From Phlebopus portentosus (lineage: Eukaryota > Basidiomycota > Agaricomycetes > Boletales > Boletinellaceae), in NCBI GenBank assembly GCA_037892935.1, contig JAYXKI010000016.1:1178001-1242000 (forward strand): a stretch of DNA of 64,000 bases, in the 5' to 3' direction. The notes beneath the pieces were generated by a model. That model was not told the DNA's origin. It did not search any database and was given only the letters and a program-made list of their open reading frames with translations. This document shows positions 54,976 through 64,000 of the stretch, piece after piece. The number at the start of each line of letters is the position of its first letter. The first letter of the stretch is position 1. A program made the translations under genes and the position numbers.

Positions 54976-56749
54976 TCATCTTTTTTGCGCCTCCGCCAAT
55001 TCAGCTTCGAGTTCTTCCGGACTCAACAAGTCCTCCAGTCCCTGCAAACCAAACGTCAGTTCAGAACGGTGAGATACAAAGACAGGTTCGAAGGAAAGTA
55101 CATACAAAGTCGTCATTGTTAATTATAGTTAAGTTATCTTCAGGATCGAGTCGAGGTTCAGACTGGTGCTTAGAGGTAGTTGCGTTAGCTGGATTCGATC
55201 CCACTTCTACTCTCGAAGCAGATTTCGGCGAGTCCGAATTGGGCTTCTGGACATTTGGTGGTTGAGAAGTGGCAGAGGTAGCTGCACTACCATTAGCGGC
55301 TTGCACTGCGTCCTTTGAACCAGAGGTGGTCGAAGCGGAGGTAGAGGTCTTCTGCGCAGGAGTCTGGTCATCCGCAGCTACCATGCTCGGCTCTACATCA
55401 TTTTCCGTGGGCATATCGTCACCGTTTGCGATGTCGACCTGAACGCCCTGGAAAAAAAAGGTGACAACCTCAGAAACGGTCCTGATTTCCAAGCTGTTGT
55501 TGAAGTGGCTCAACCTACCTTGTCCACAACTTCCGGACCTTCCTCTTCTGCTAAACTGTTCCGGACCTCCTCAATCAACGCCTCGATGCTCTTCGTGTCA
55601 TCCTCCCAGTCCCTTTCCGGTGCTTCCGGTAGCCCTGCTCCCAAGTTTGCCTGAGCATCAGAGCCTTCATTCCCTTCGATCCCAGCATGTCCTTTCACGT
55701 ATACGAACTTCACCGGAAAGCCTTGAAGTTGCCGGAGATTAAGAAGGGAGAGGAGGTACTTGATGAGCGGGGCGTTGAGAACTGGTTTTCCCGCCGAGGT
55801 TTTCCAATTACGTTGGGCCCAGTTTTGGTGCCATACTTGTAAGCCTGTACGAGATTGGAGTGGTCAATTAATGCTAGGTTTGCTACGCATACGTAGCAAG
55901 ATGGAGACACACATTTGATAGAGTACGTGGAGTCAGTCTTGATTATAAGCGGTCGACCGAAGGGAGTTGTTTCAAGGACACGAACTATAGCCTACATCCA
56001 TCTATTAGAGTTGGATTAAATATGGATTTGTGAACACGTACGATAAGCTCGGCTCTGTTATTCGTCTGTGCACCAGGACATCGTTCCGCTATATTTCTTC
56101 AGAAACATAATCACATAAGAGTCAATTAGGACGGGCCACCTCCTACCTGGGGTCATTATGTCCCCACCAGACGCCCACTCCGGCAATGCTACCAACCTGG
56201 CCATTTCCCTTACATGCGCCATCGGCGTACACGACATCAAAGCCTTCATCATCAACACCATCATCTTTCCTAGCCACATCCAGCTTCGGCTTCTCAGAAC
56301 TGTCCGACTTCTGATGCTGCGTCATAGTCCTCGAAACAGGTATAGGAACTGGCAAGAGTCGACTTCTGCTGCTAGAAGGAACGAGTGCAGTGGCGGCGGA
56401 GGAGTGTGACGAGATGTACTCTTCTGCTTCTCGCTGCGTCTTGAACTTCTTATACCTGGCGCCTGCATACCCTTTCACCTGGGTCTCACAGTCTTCCCTG
56501 GGCGTCAAAGAATGAACAACGTCACATTATTCAGAGATGGAAAGTTAACTGCGGTCAGCTTCTTTCAATTATCGATATCAATTCTGCAAGGAAACAGGAG
56601 AATCAAAGAAAAAAATAGGTTAGTCCCTAGGGTAGCATCTAGGATCAAGATACCAGGGACCATTAATATAAACAAAGTATTACTTACCAGGATGCATAGA
56701 TCCCTGAGACACGTCCCTTTGCGACTGCGTAGAAGCCCGCTTTGGCCAT
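54976..56749 (-). CDS. RNH1: Ribonuclease H1
   Basis: Removes RNA from RNA-DNA hybrids. Exons complement(join(54976..55041, 55106..55447, 55519..55844, 55913..55991, 56042..56096, 56147..56497, 56688..56749)), 426 aa, phases consistent. The N-terminal hybrid-binding domain is complete (MAKAGFYAVAKGRVSGIYAS, then WEDCETQVKGYAGARYKKFK and EAEEYI). After a Ser/Lys linker comes the catalytic domain: VVYADGACKGNG (Asp), TNNRAELIAI (Glu), IIKTDSTYSIKCLQVW (Asp), VKGHAGIEGNEGSDAQAN (His and Asp). The C-terminal 140 residues are an acidic low-complexity tail, longer than usual, ending EELEAELAEAQKR. A 216-bp divergent promoter is shared with BUB2. Confidence 0.92.
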
Positions 56750-56965
56750 TTTTATTACCGAAGTGGCTAGCACAATACGCGAACGAAAGGAGAGTATCCG
56801 CGTTGCGGCATGAAGAGAGCCCGAGAATATACTAATGGCTACAAACACGAGAGTAGGAAGGAAAGTGCGATTGAACCTCAGGACGCGGTCACTGGCAAAC
56901 GTTTCCTCACGTGCACTTCAAAGAAACAACCCGGCGCGTCTTCACGTTGTTCTCCGTCCGCCGTC

Positions 56966-58457
56966 ATGTCGCTGACCGAGCAAACAGCCGAGGATGCTCA
57001 ACGGGCAGCCAGGACCATCAACCGTATCCTCAATCAGCCCAAGTTAGCCGGTTCGGCTCAACAGAGAACAGATAAGCAGATCGAGGAAGGAATCAAGAAG
57101 CTGCGTCGAGTTATCCTCGTGGAGGGTATCCCTCACTCGGTTGTAAGCAATACCTTCGGTTTAATTACGTTTCATTTGTTGTGTTTTTGGTGCTGACGAG
57201 GGTGATGGCAGGACCCAACGCTCCGTCCACGTGTGTGGAAGATTCTTTTGGGCGTGAATAACATTTCGGCGGATAAGTACTTACGATATGTCCGGCGAGG
57301 GCCTTGCGAATTCAAGGAAAAGATTCGCAATGATACTTTCAGGTCAGCCTAGATTCACCTTTTTGTTACCTACCTCTTTTAACTAAGAAGTATGCAGAAC
57401 GCTAGCAACAGACCGAGGCTTCAAAGAACGCGTCCGAGAAGATATGCTCGTACGTCTCCTCGACGCCTTCGTCTGGCGAAATCACGAACGACAAGAACGT
57501 GCAGAAGCTCAACGTATCCACCCTCCGCCACTAACATTCACATACGTACAAGGCATGAACGTCCTTGCCGCACCGTTTTTGTATACTATGCCTTCGGAGT
57601 TGGACGCGTTCTTCTGCTTTGCACGATTCATTGAGCATTCATGTCCGCTTTACGTACAACAAACATTAGAGGGTGTGCATCGGGGCCTGAAGGTGAGGAA
57701 GCGTTATGCTGTATTGATTGGAGAGATGTTGAAAACGATGCACAGCTCCTGGATCGATGTCTAAAAATCGTTGACCCGGAACTCTTTGACCACCTCCGAT
57801 CAAAACGTCTCTCGGCAGAGATTTACGCATTTCCTTGTACGTCTTTCCATCTTCCTTCAACATCATTCAAATACCTGACATCAATTAAATGACTTAAACA
57901 GCGGTAATGACGCTCTGTGCATGCACTCCTCCCTTAGACCAAGTCCTCCAATTATGGGACTTCCTCCTCGCTTTTGGCGTACATCTCAACGTGCTCTGCG
58001 TCATCGCACAGCTCCTGCTCATAAGGGACGAGTTGATGGCTAGTAAGAGGTGAGTTTTACGTTTCTTCCATATTCAGATACGTGTTTTTTCGTCTAGCGC
58101 CTCGGTTCGTTTTTCTCCGCCGCTGTTTTATCCGCTCTTTCATTTTAGTTCCTATGAACAATGAACACAAATACTGATGACATTGCTTTCCATTGCTGTT
58201 ATCTCATCACCACCATCACTCCCGCCATAACACTACCGCACCAAACACCGATTCGTAAATCCCATATCGTATTCCATGACGCACCTCGGTCCTTCCTCCA
58301 TTCCTTCGTCTTACCCTATCACAGCCCGATGAAGCTGCTGCGGACACTGCCCCCCTTGGAAGCACAGCCCGTGATCGGGATCGCTGTCACCCTCGTGCGC
58401 GACATCCCAGCCGATCTGTATGACGAACTCGTCCGGCATCCGTTTGAAGTCCGGTGA
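56966..58457 (+). CDS. BUB2: Mitotic-exit/septation GAP Bub2 (Cdc16), TBC domain
   Basis: A Rab-type (TBC) GTPase-activating protein that, with Bfa1/Byr4, restrains the spindle-pole GTPase Tem1/Spg1 until anaphase ends. Exons join(56966..57142, 57212..57342, 57398..57692, 57746..57836, 57902..58049, 58325..58457), 324 aa, phases consistent. Seen: LRRVILVEGIPHSVDPTLRP; RVWKILLGVN; RRGPCEFKEKIRNDTFRT, where IRNDTFR is the arginine-finger motif (IxxDxxR); FTYVQGMNVLAAPFLY with the glutamine finger (YxQ); CLKIVDPELFDHLRSK; MTLCACTPPLDQVLQLWDFL; PMKLLRTLPPLEAQPVIGIA. Length fits Bub2. The last intron (275 nt) is much longer than the rest, but both sides match the family without a gap. Confidence 0.92.
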
Positions 58458-59351
58458 ATTTGCTTGAGTGCTTGAGTGCTTAAAAAATACTTAGTTCAGG
58501 ATCGAGACTTGTCATCTTGGAGTCTTGGTGATGCAGGGTCGTTCTTGCGACTTTCATGGTTTATGGGCTATGAATTGCTGTTGATATATATATGTATATT
58601 TTTGGGATCCGGATCGGTTTTCACGTTCATTCATGCTTTTTTCTTATCTTCTCGAGTGTGTAGTTTTAGATATCCACATCGTCACTATCTTCCCGCTTTT
58701 GTCAAGTTTCACATTTTTGAGTCAAAATGTATCTTATCACACTGCTTTCCCGTCTATAATATGCAAAATTGCACAGAACTACTTTGTTTTTCAATCCGCA
58801 CTTTCACATTTGGCGAGAAGACTGATCAGTCAGATTACACTGCCAACTTTTACGCAACCCATCATTTTCATATCGCGCACAAGAGTCCGATCATGTCTAT
58901 CTAGGCTACCTAAACACTCCACAAAACCCAAAACAGAAAATATATGGACGGAGTTAGGAGGCATTCACAGCTGCAATGCACAGAGGGAAGGAGGAAGAAT
59001 GTTTTATCTACTTTTTGAATAGCAATGTTCATACTACTACCAGGTAGTACGTACATAGATACTTAGAAACGAGGGGTGGCAGAGGTATAAGATAATTCCG
59101 AGAAGAGTCGGGAGGCGTGTATATATGTCAAAAAAGTATCCGGGTAACGCGAGTCAAATCGAAGCTGATGTCTGCTTTGAAATGACGAAAAGGGTCAAGA
59201 AAGGTTCTCGAAGAGAGGGTCGAAGGAGTGCTATGGTATATGATGCTGTGTATGCGTATACGTATGCGAGAGCGCACTCGAGTGTGCACTAGTGTCGAAA
59301 TCGAAGATCTATTGTCCTACATCCGACACGGTCTAACAGTAGGCCCCATAT
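58458..59351. other. Intergenic between BUB2 and hydrolase gene
   Basis: About 0.9 kb, AT-rich, between convergent stops. The plus-strand hydrophobic frames at 58476-59022 show no motif and are not supported. Confidence 0.4.
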
Positions 59352-60551
59352 TCAGAGCAACGTCTCCCGCATGACATCCGCGATCATACCCCACGCCTCA
59401 TCCCTCGCCTTGTAGTTCAGCATTCTCTGCTTCCTACTGCGCGTCGGGATCCCGTCAAATCCATGTCCGACGTCTTCAAATCTTCGATGTCGGACGCAGA
59501 CGCCGAGGGAATGGAGTCGGGAGGCATAGTGATCGGCTTCGTGTGCGAGATAGTCGTATGCGGCTGTGAGGATGATGGTCGGCGGGAGGCACGAGGCGAC
59601 GTGGTCTGAGGCGAGGGCGGGGGAGATGAGCGGGTCACTGGCGTGTCGCGGTGGAGGAAGGTATGCACGCTATTATTAAAATTTAAGTTACAGACCTCAA
59701 TATAGAATAAGGGGAAAGTATTTACCAAAAAGAACTGGCTCATCCACGGTGGTAAGACCCTCCCAGGATCCACCCTCGCTAGCTTTTCATGATACGGCAC
59801 GGCCAAGTTCAAAGCCGGATAAAGCAACCCCTGTGCACGGATCTTCGCGCGATTGGGCAATGGTCTTGATACACACAGCGTCGAGAGTGCACAAGCAAGA
59901 TTCGATCCTGCACTTCCGCCTGACAATCCAATGCGAGTGGGATTGACACAGACGTTCTGCGCATTAGGTACACGAGACGAAGAGAGGGCGTGCGAAAGCC
60001 CGCCGCTACGGTGGTGAAGTGAGAGTAAATGATGAGATTATTATTAGACGAGGATGAAGAGCGTGGGAACATACTTGGCTATCCATGATGCGACTTGGAA
60101 GGCCTGCTCCAACGCGTGAGGATAAGGATACTCTAATTGTACATAGCATTTGTTAAGAATAGTTCGCTAGGGGTCAGCTGAGCTCGACCTACTTGGAGCT
60201 TTTCGGTAGTCGGGGGACACAACTACCACGCCAACGGTGTCAGCGATGTATCGACAAATCGGCGCTTCGACCTCTGGTCGGCCACTTCCGCAGCAGTCAG
60301 CCTGTGAACGCCGGTAAGAGAAATCAGCGAGAAACTCACATTGTCCATCCACCACCGTTGAGATGCATCACCACTCCTCTTGGCGTCTTCGTGTCCTTGA
60401 GCGTTTTCGGTACGTATATGCATAAACGACACTTTCCCGTTCGACCAGTATCTATCCATTTTTTGAACCTGAACCTGTCATATGAGAGGAGAACGGGCAG
60501 CGAGGCCATATCTACAAGTAGCCGGAGCATAGTGCCGACTTCATTCCCCAT
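59352..60551 (-). CDS. Alpha/beta hydrolase (hormone-sensitive-lipase-like)
   Basis: Probable esterase/lipase of the alpha/beta-hydrolase-3 (HSL) group. Exons complement(join(59352..59669, 59726..60005, 60075..60132, 60193..60284, 60340..60551)), 319 aa, phases consistent. Seen: RGVVMHLNGGGWTIGRPEVE (oxyanion-hole HGG-like motif, here with Asn), VGVVVVSPDYRKAPKYPYPH, the nucleophile elbow TRIGLSGGSAGSNLACALS with Ser, LTAAYDYLAHEAD (Asp), and FEDVGHGFDGIPTRSR (His). The catalytic Ser, Asp and His are all present. Start chosen at MGNEVGTMLRLLV. A further upstream frame (60642-60794, MISKNSLKEINMGNDSKVSV) may be a 5' exon, but its join is out of phase. No secretion signal was seen. Substrate unknown. 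Confidence 0.85.
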
Positions 60552-61232
60552 TACAATCAAGGGTCAGCACAGGATCTACGATAGACGAGAAGAAAAAGAA
60601 AAAGTGGCACAATACACACAAGCCATAACTCGTAGCTGCTCGACCTGCGAGAGATGATTGGACAAGCCGAGCGGCAGTTCGTGCATGCTCTCCGGGTCGC
60701 TGCCATAGCCATCAACTTGGATGAGCACATCGCCGACGGAAACCTTCGAATCGTTGCCCATGTTGATTTCTTTCAAGCTGTTCTTGCTAATCATAGCGAT
60801 AGTAAGCTCGAAGAAAAGAGAAAGACAGCGAGGGAAAGAAAGACGAGGAAGTGAGGGTGGGACTATATGTTAAGCCAGGGCAGAAATAACGAGAGCGGTA
60901 CTAAATAGTCAAGGGAAGGGATGATACGGTTAAGATGAGGAAAAGAGCGGTGGTGAGACTCCACATCCATTCACGGCTCCCATCACCCGATATCGTGACG
61001 ATGCACAGCTTCAGGGTTGCTTCTTCCCATCAGCTGTTTTAGGATAAGTTCTGGCACGGGATCGTGTGATTATAGCTACTGCTTCCCACGGCTCGGAAGT
61101 AGGTCGCATAAGGTCTTGTCCCGGTCACTTCGGCCCCCGCTCATTCCTCCGGTTCTCTCAGCCCGAGAACAATACATTCTTGACTACAACCAAATACACA
61201 AAGCCATATGCTAACTTGATCTGTACTCAACA
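60552..61232. other. Divergent promoter region, possible upstream exon
   Basis: About 680 bp between the hydrolase and RPC17 starts. It contains the minus-strand frame 60642-60794, which could be a 5' exon of the hydrolase gene or a chance frame; splicing it in phase fails unless the GGGG run near 60546-60549 is one base shorter. Confidence 0.35.
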
Positions 61233-62169
61233 ATGTCTATGGAGGTGCGGAACAACCAGTCCTGACAAGAAAATTATACCAGGGTAGTTTGTTGACCACG
61301 AGACCATTTCGATAGGTGCTCTCTGCCCGCTCGGCCCTCCTCTCCAACTATGAAGTCCTTACTCTTCTCAAGGAGTTGGAGAGTGAACAGCTCGCGAGGC
61401 AAAAAACGGCGATAAGGATAAAGAAGGAAGAAGACGAGAGAATCGCCGCAAGATTAAACGCCGCCTCAGCACCGAATGATTCGAGTTTAGCGAGCACGTT
61501 GGTGCAGGAGGAAGTCTGTGAAAACCTTAGGACCGTGGAGTTCGAGGTATGTGTAGGTAATATCTCGGCCTTCGCTTGAGCTAAAGGTCTCCTTTTACAT
61601 CGGAACCTCCACGTGCCATGTATCGACGTTGCACACGCTACAACTTGATGCACTCAGGCAATTCAGTACCTGACGGCAGACTATCAGCCTACGAAGCAGC
61701 AATCGGCAGAGTCCATATCGCAGCTTGTGCGCGATTTGAACAAGTTCGATTTGACCAAGGCAGAGAAGCTCCAAATCGTGAACTTGGCCCCGACAGAACC
61801 TGTTGAACTCTATGTTGTAAGTTGCTTTATTGGCTTCCTTTGTTTTATCTTGCGAGTCACTGATATTTTTTACTGCAGATTGTGGAAGAGATTGAGGACA
61901 GATTTGGAGATAAGATGGACGAAGTCCTCGACGTTGTCCGTTCCTCGCTCGCTCGGCCCAATCCATTGTTCTTACCACTCGATGAACAAAGACAAGAGCA
62001 GTCTGCTCAGCCTAGCTCATCTGCTCGGATAATACATATGCAAGAACATGAAACACGGCTAGGATGGGAAGAGGAAACCGATGGCGAGCACATAGATGAG
62101 TTCGATGACTTGGGTACCGGCGCTGGTGTCGAGGGCGATCTTGAGATGGGCGATGATAATGACGATTGA
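61233..62169 (+). CDS. RPC17: RNA polymerase III subunit RPC17 (RPC9)
   Basis: A subunit of the Pol III stalk that, with Rpc25, contacts the initiation factor TFIIIB. Exons join(61233..61244, 61316..61546, 61658..61816, 61879..62169), 230 aa, phases consistent; exon 1 is 12 nt (MSME). Seen: VLSARSALLSNYEVLTLLKE, LRTVEFEAIQYLTADYQPTK, KFDLTKAEKLQIVNLAPTEP, VELYVIVEEIEDRFGDKMDE. These are the hallmarks of the Rpb4/Rpc17 (HRDC-like) fold. The C-terminal 60 residues are an acidic extension (DEFDDLGTGAG, EGDLEMGDDNDD), making it longer than yeast Rpc17. Confidence 0.9.
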
Positions 62170-62663
62170 CGGCCAACTTCTGAGGTGGATGATCTTCCTG
62201 GACAGAGGGTGGGCTCGGTTTTGGATATTCCAGTTGTTACTTTGCAGGGTATAATACCACTGTACGTGCAATTCTCTCGAGTTCTCTTGTGTCATGCAAT
62301 GTTCGATTGACGTGCTTATCTATAGGGTAGATGTAAATCCATATAAGACGAACAACACGCCACATTTGTACTGTACTATCATGTACCTCGCATGAACCTG
62401 TGCACAGTCGGTCCCCTTCCAAAAGGAGCACATCCATGCGGCTCTTCTCGCCGCAGATTAATGATTTTCTACGCAAACTTGAAGGCGACTATTGTGACTT
62501 TTTGACTTTGCACAGACAACTCTTTATCTATGATGACTGTGGTCCTCTGGCGCGGGATGTATATAAATGTGGCGCGCCTCTGATTTTCAGTGATCTGCAG
62601 CACAGCGCTTTGCTGTGGTGAACACGAGAAACATATACTGATCTTTCTTCGGGGCGAATCACT
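62170..62663. other. Intergenic upstream of kinase-like gene
   Basis: About 494 bp, no supported exon. A plus-strand frame at 62400-62621 lacks any motif. Confidence 0.35.
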
Positions 62664-64000
62664 ATGCCGTGGAACTATAGACTGCTCGATAATCATCCGC
62701 TTGGTTCGGGACCCGCGGGTTCGTTCTGGGTGAGTACAGTTCCACCCTCCTTAGTTGTTCATCGACGTCTTATCTTGTACCTAGGAATATGAAGACATAC
62801 AGACTAAGGAACTCGTTGCCGTCAAACGAATCGATCCCGGTACCATTATGGACGTCGAAGCCGAGGTCAAGGCACTAAAAGCTATCAAAGCAAAGCCGCA
62901 CCAGCACATCGTCCGTATCCTTTCGTACCTTCACCATCTTTCCTTTCTGTTCATGCAGACTGAATACGAAATTCAGGTCGAGTTAGTATGTGCGACGGCG
63001 GAAGAAGTCGAAGGCGTCCGATACAACTTTATTGTGTTCAAGTATCTGTCTGGAGGCTCGCTACTTCATTTGATGGGACGCCTGAAAGCTCTTCATATAG
63101 ACTTTGCGAAGAGCATAGCAAGGCAAGTCGTTAGCACATACTATAGCCGTCAGTTTGTTTAACTGTCAAGATAATATCTTGTCGGGGGAGCAGACAGATC
63201 ACAGAGGGACTGGATCACTTGCATAATGAACTCGGACTTACGCACGGGGATCTCAAGTTGGTATCTTTTTTCTTGCTCTGGAGAAGTTCTACGTTTCATT
63301 TAGACCGCTTTGAAATAGGCCAGAAAATATTCTGTTTAAAGATCGAGAGATGACGCAAATCGCTATTGCAGATCACCGCCTGTAGGTGTTCTCACCATTT
63401 TCATACACTATTCCCTTCCTTACGATCACTAAACTTGTGGGGTAGAGCCCTAGCGGCCAACATGAACGAAGAGCTCAAGAAGACCATCATCGCTGGAGGG
63501 ACTACCGAGTATCTGGCTTACGAAGTGTGGAAGAGATCGGAATTGGGTAAACCGATGGACATATGGGCTCTTGGGTATGTTGTCTTTGCATGGATGTAAT
63601 CATATGTATGCTGATGACGGCCTCGTGGAAAGCGTCATCACCTACGTGATGCTTACACACGGGTTTCCTTTCAAGTTTAACCTGGCGAAACAAATGAAAG
63701 AAACGATGACCCCAAAGTTGAAGTCGACGGACGTTGGAGATCTAAGTAAGGACTACCGGTTTGTCATGTTCATCCCCGCACCCGTTTTGCTGAACCGAAC
63801 TTTCAAGTGAACGTCACGCACAATCCGTTGATGGAAGCTACACAAGAAGCATCTGCAATTGCACGTGAAACAATAGAGAAGACGATTGAAAGAGGTGTTG
63901 ATTGGATTGTGTTTCCCGTCAACGAAGGTCCGTCTACTTCTGCTTCTTTTAGCCCTCCGCTAAATCCTATTCGCGCCGGTAGAATATGCGCAAGCAAAAG
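62664..64000 (+). CDS. Protein kinase-like gene lacking DFG, runs off the right edge
   Basis: Exons that can be traced: join(62664..62729, 62785..63126, 63198..63256, 63319..63381, 63446..63574, ...), with later exons unclear. The start MPWNYRLLDNHPLGSGPAGS carries a glycine-loop remnant. ELVAVKRID has the ATP-site Lys, EAEVKALKAI the partner Glu, IVFKYLSGGSLLHLM the hinge. ITEGLDHLHNELGLTHGDLK continues to PENILF: the catalytic loop is HGD rather than HRD but keeps Asp, Lys and Asn. The metal-binding DFG is replaced by IADHRL, so activity is doubtful. TTEYLAYEVWKRSELGKPMD then matches the APE-to-subdomain IX region. Sequence from 63,810 to the edge stays open (ATQEASAIARETIEKTIERG) and is probably a further exon. 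Substrate unknown; pseudokinase is possible. Confidence 0.65.

Noticed and set aside
58476..59022. Hydrophobic plus-strand frames after BUB2
   Set aside because: AT-rich sequence gives hydrophobic translations by composition; no motif, no splice logic.
60642..60794. Frame MISKNSLKEIN... as first exon of the hydrolase gene
   Set aside because: No donor/acceptor pair joins it in phase to the hydrolase frame without assuming another homopolymer error; left as a possibility only.
1..64000. CRISPR arrays, bacterial operons, Shine-Dalgarno sites, tRNA or rRNA genes
   Set aside because: The window is fungal nuclear DNA; no regular spaced repeats were seen, and no tRNA or rRNA gene was recognised by eye (a covariance-model scan would be decisive).

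Overview
This is a eukaryotic, fungal window. Almost every conserved gene is cut by several short GT-AG introns (about 45-75 nt) and the proteins are nuclear/cytosolic eukaryotic housekeeping types. Two nested Ty3/gypsy retrotransposons of the kinds common in Agaricomycotina sit in the middle. I read it as a basidiomycete (most likely Agaricomycetes) chromosome; the genus cannot be fixed from the sequence alone. LAYOUT. Left arm, about 1-21.5 kb, genes on both strands: an F-box-like protein, UBC1-type E2, an unrecognised spliced gene, a 66-aa gene, mitochondrial ISA2, glutathione synthetase GSH2, CCDC25/Jlp2, a decayed solo LTR, a Ser/Thr kinase, RPAP1, and F-box copy 1. Middle, about 21.6-43.15 kb: an old, broken Ty3/gypsy element split inside its integrase by a younger 12.4 kb chromovirus. 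The young element has 1589-bp LTRs, TG...CA ends and a 5-bp target duplication AGAGC. Right arm, about 43.15-64 kb: a remnant of the 5' end of the GluRS gene, F-box copy 2, intact cytosolic GluRS GUS1, RAD52, NOT2, HNT1, RNase H1, BUB2/Cdc16, an alpha/beta hydrolase, Pol III subunit RPC17, and a kinase-like gene running off the right edge. HOW IT FITS TOGETHER. The host genes are unrelated housekeeping functions (ubiquitin, Fe-S and glutathione metabolism, transcription, mRNA decay, recombination, mitotic exit) and show no operon-like logic. A tandem duplication of a divergent F-box/GUS1 promoter unit can be seen, and the old retroelement lies in the duplicated promoter of copy 1. The most unusual object is the young nested element. 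It carries an ORF in U3 of each LTR, a 12-nt LTR sequence complementary to a primer site 2 nt past the LTR (Tf1-like self-priming layout), a coiled-coil ORF before gag, and a canonical -1 slippery heptamer GGGAAAA two codons before the gag stop. It also has a pol with 17 in-frame stops, an extra ORF after the chromodomain, and a small antisense, intron-containing, single-pass membrane-protein gene just before the 3' LTR. Its gag and accessory ORFs are nearly stop-free while pol is ruined and the LTRs differ at only eight positions, which suggests a recently moved, pol-deficient element. A second theme is data quality: several conserved genes (GSH2 twice, the kinase, perhaps two others) are broken only by one-base length changes in homopolymers, which looks like consensus error. 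All assignments come from reading motifs and splice phases by eye; no searches were run.
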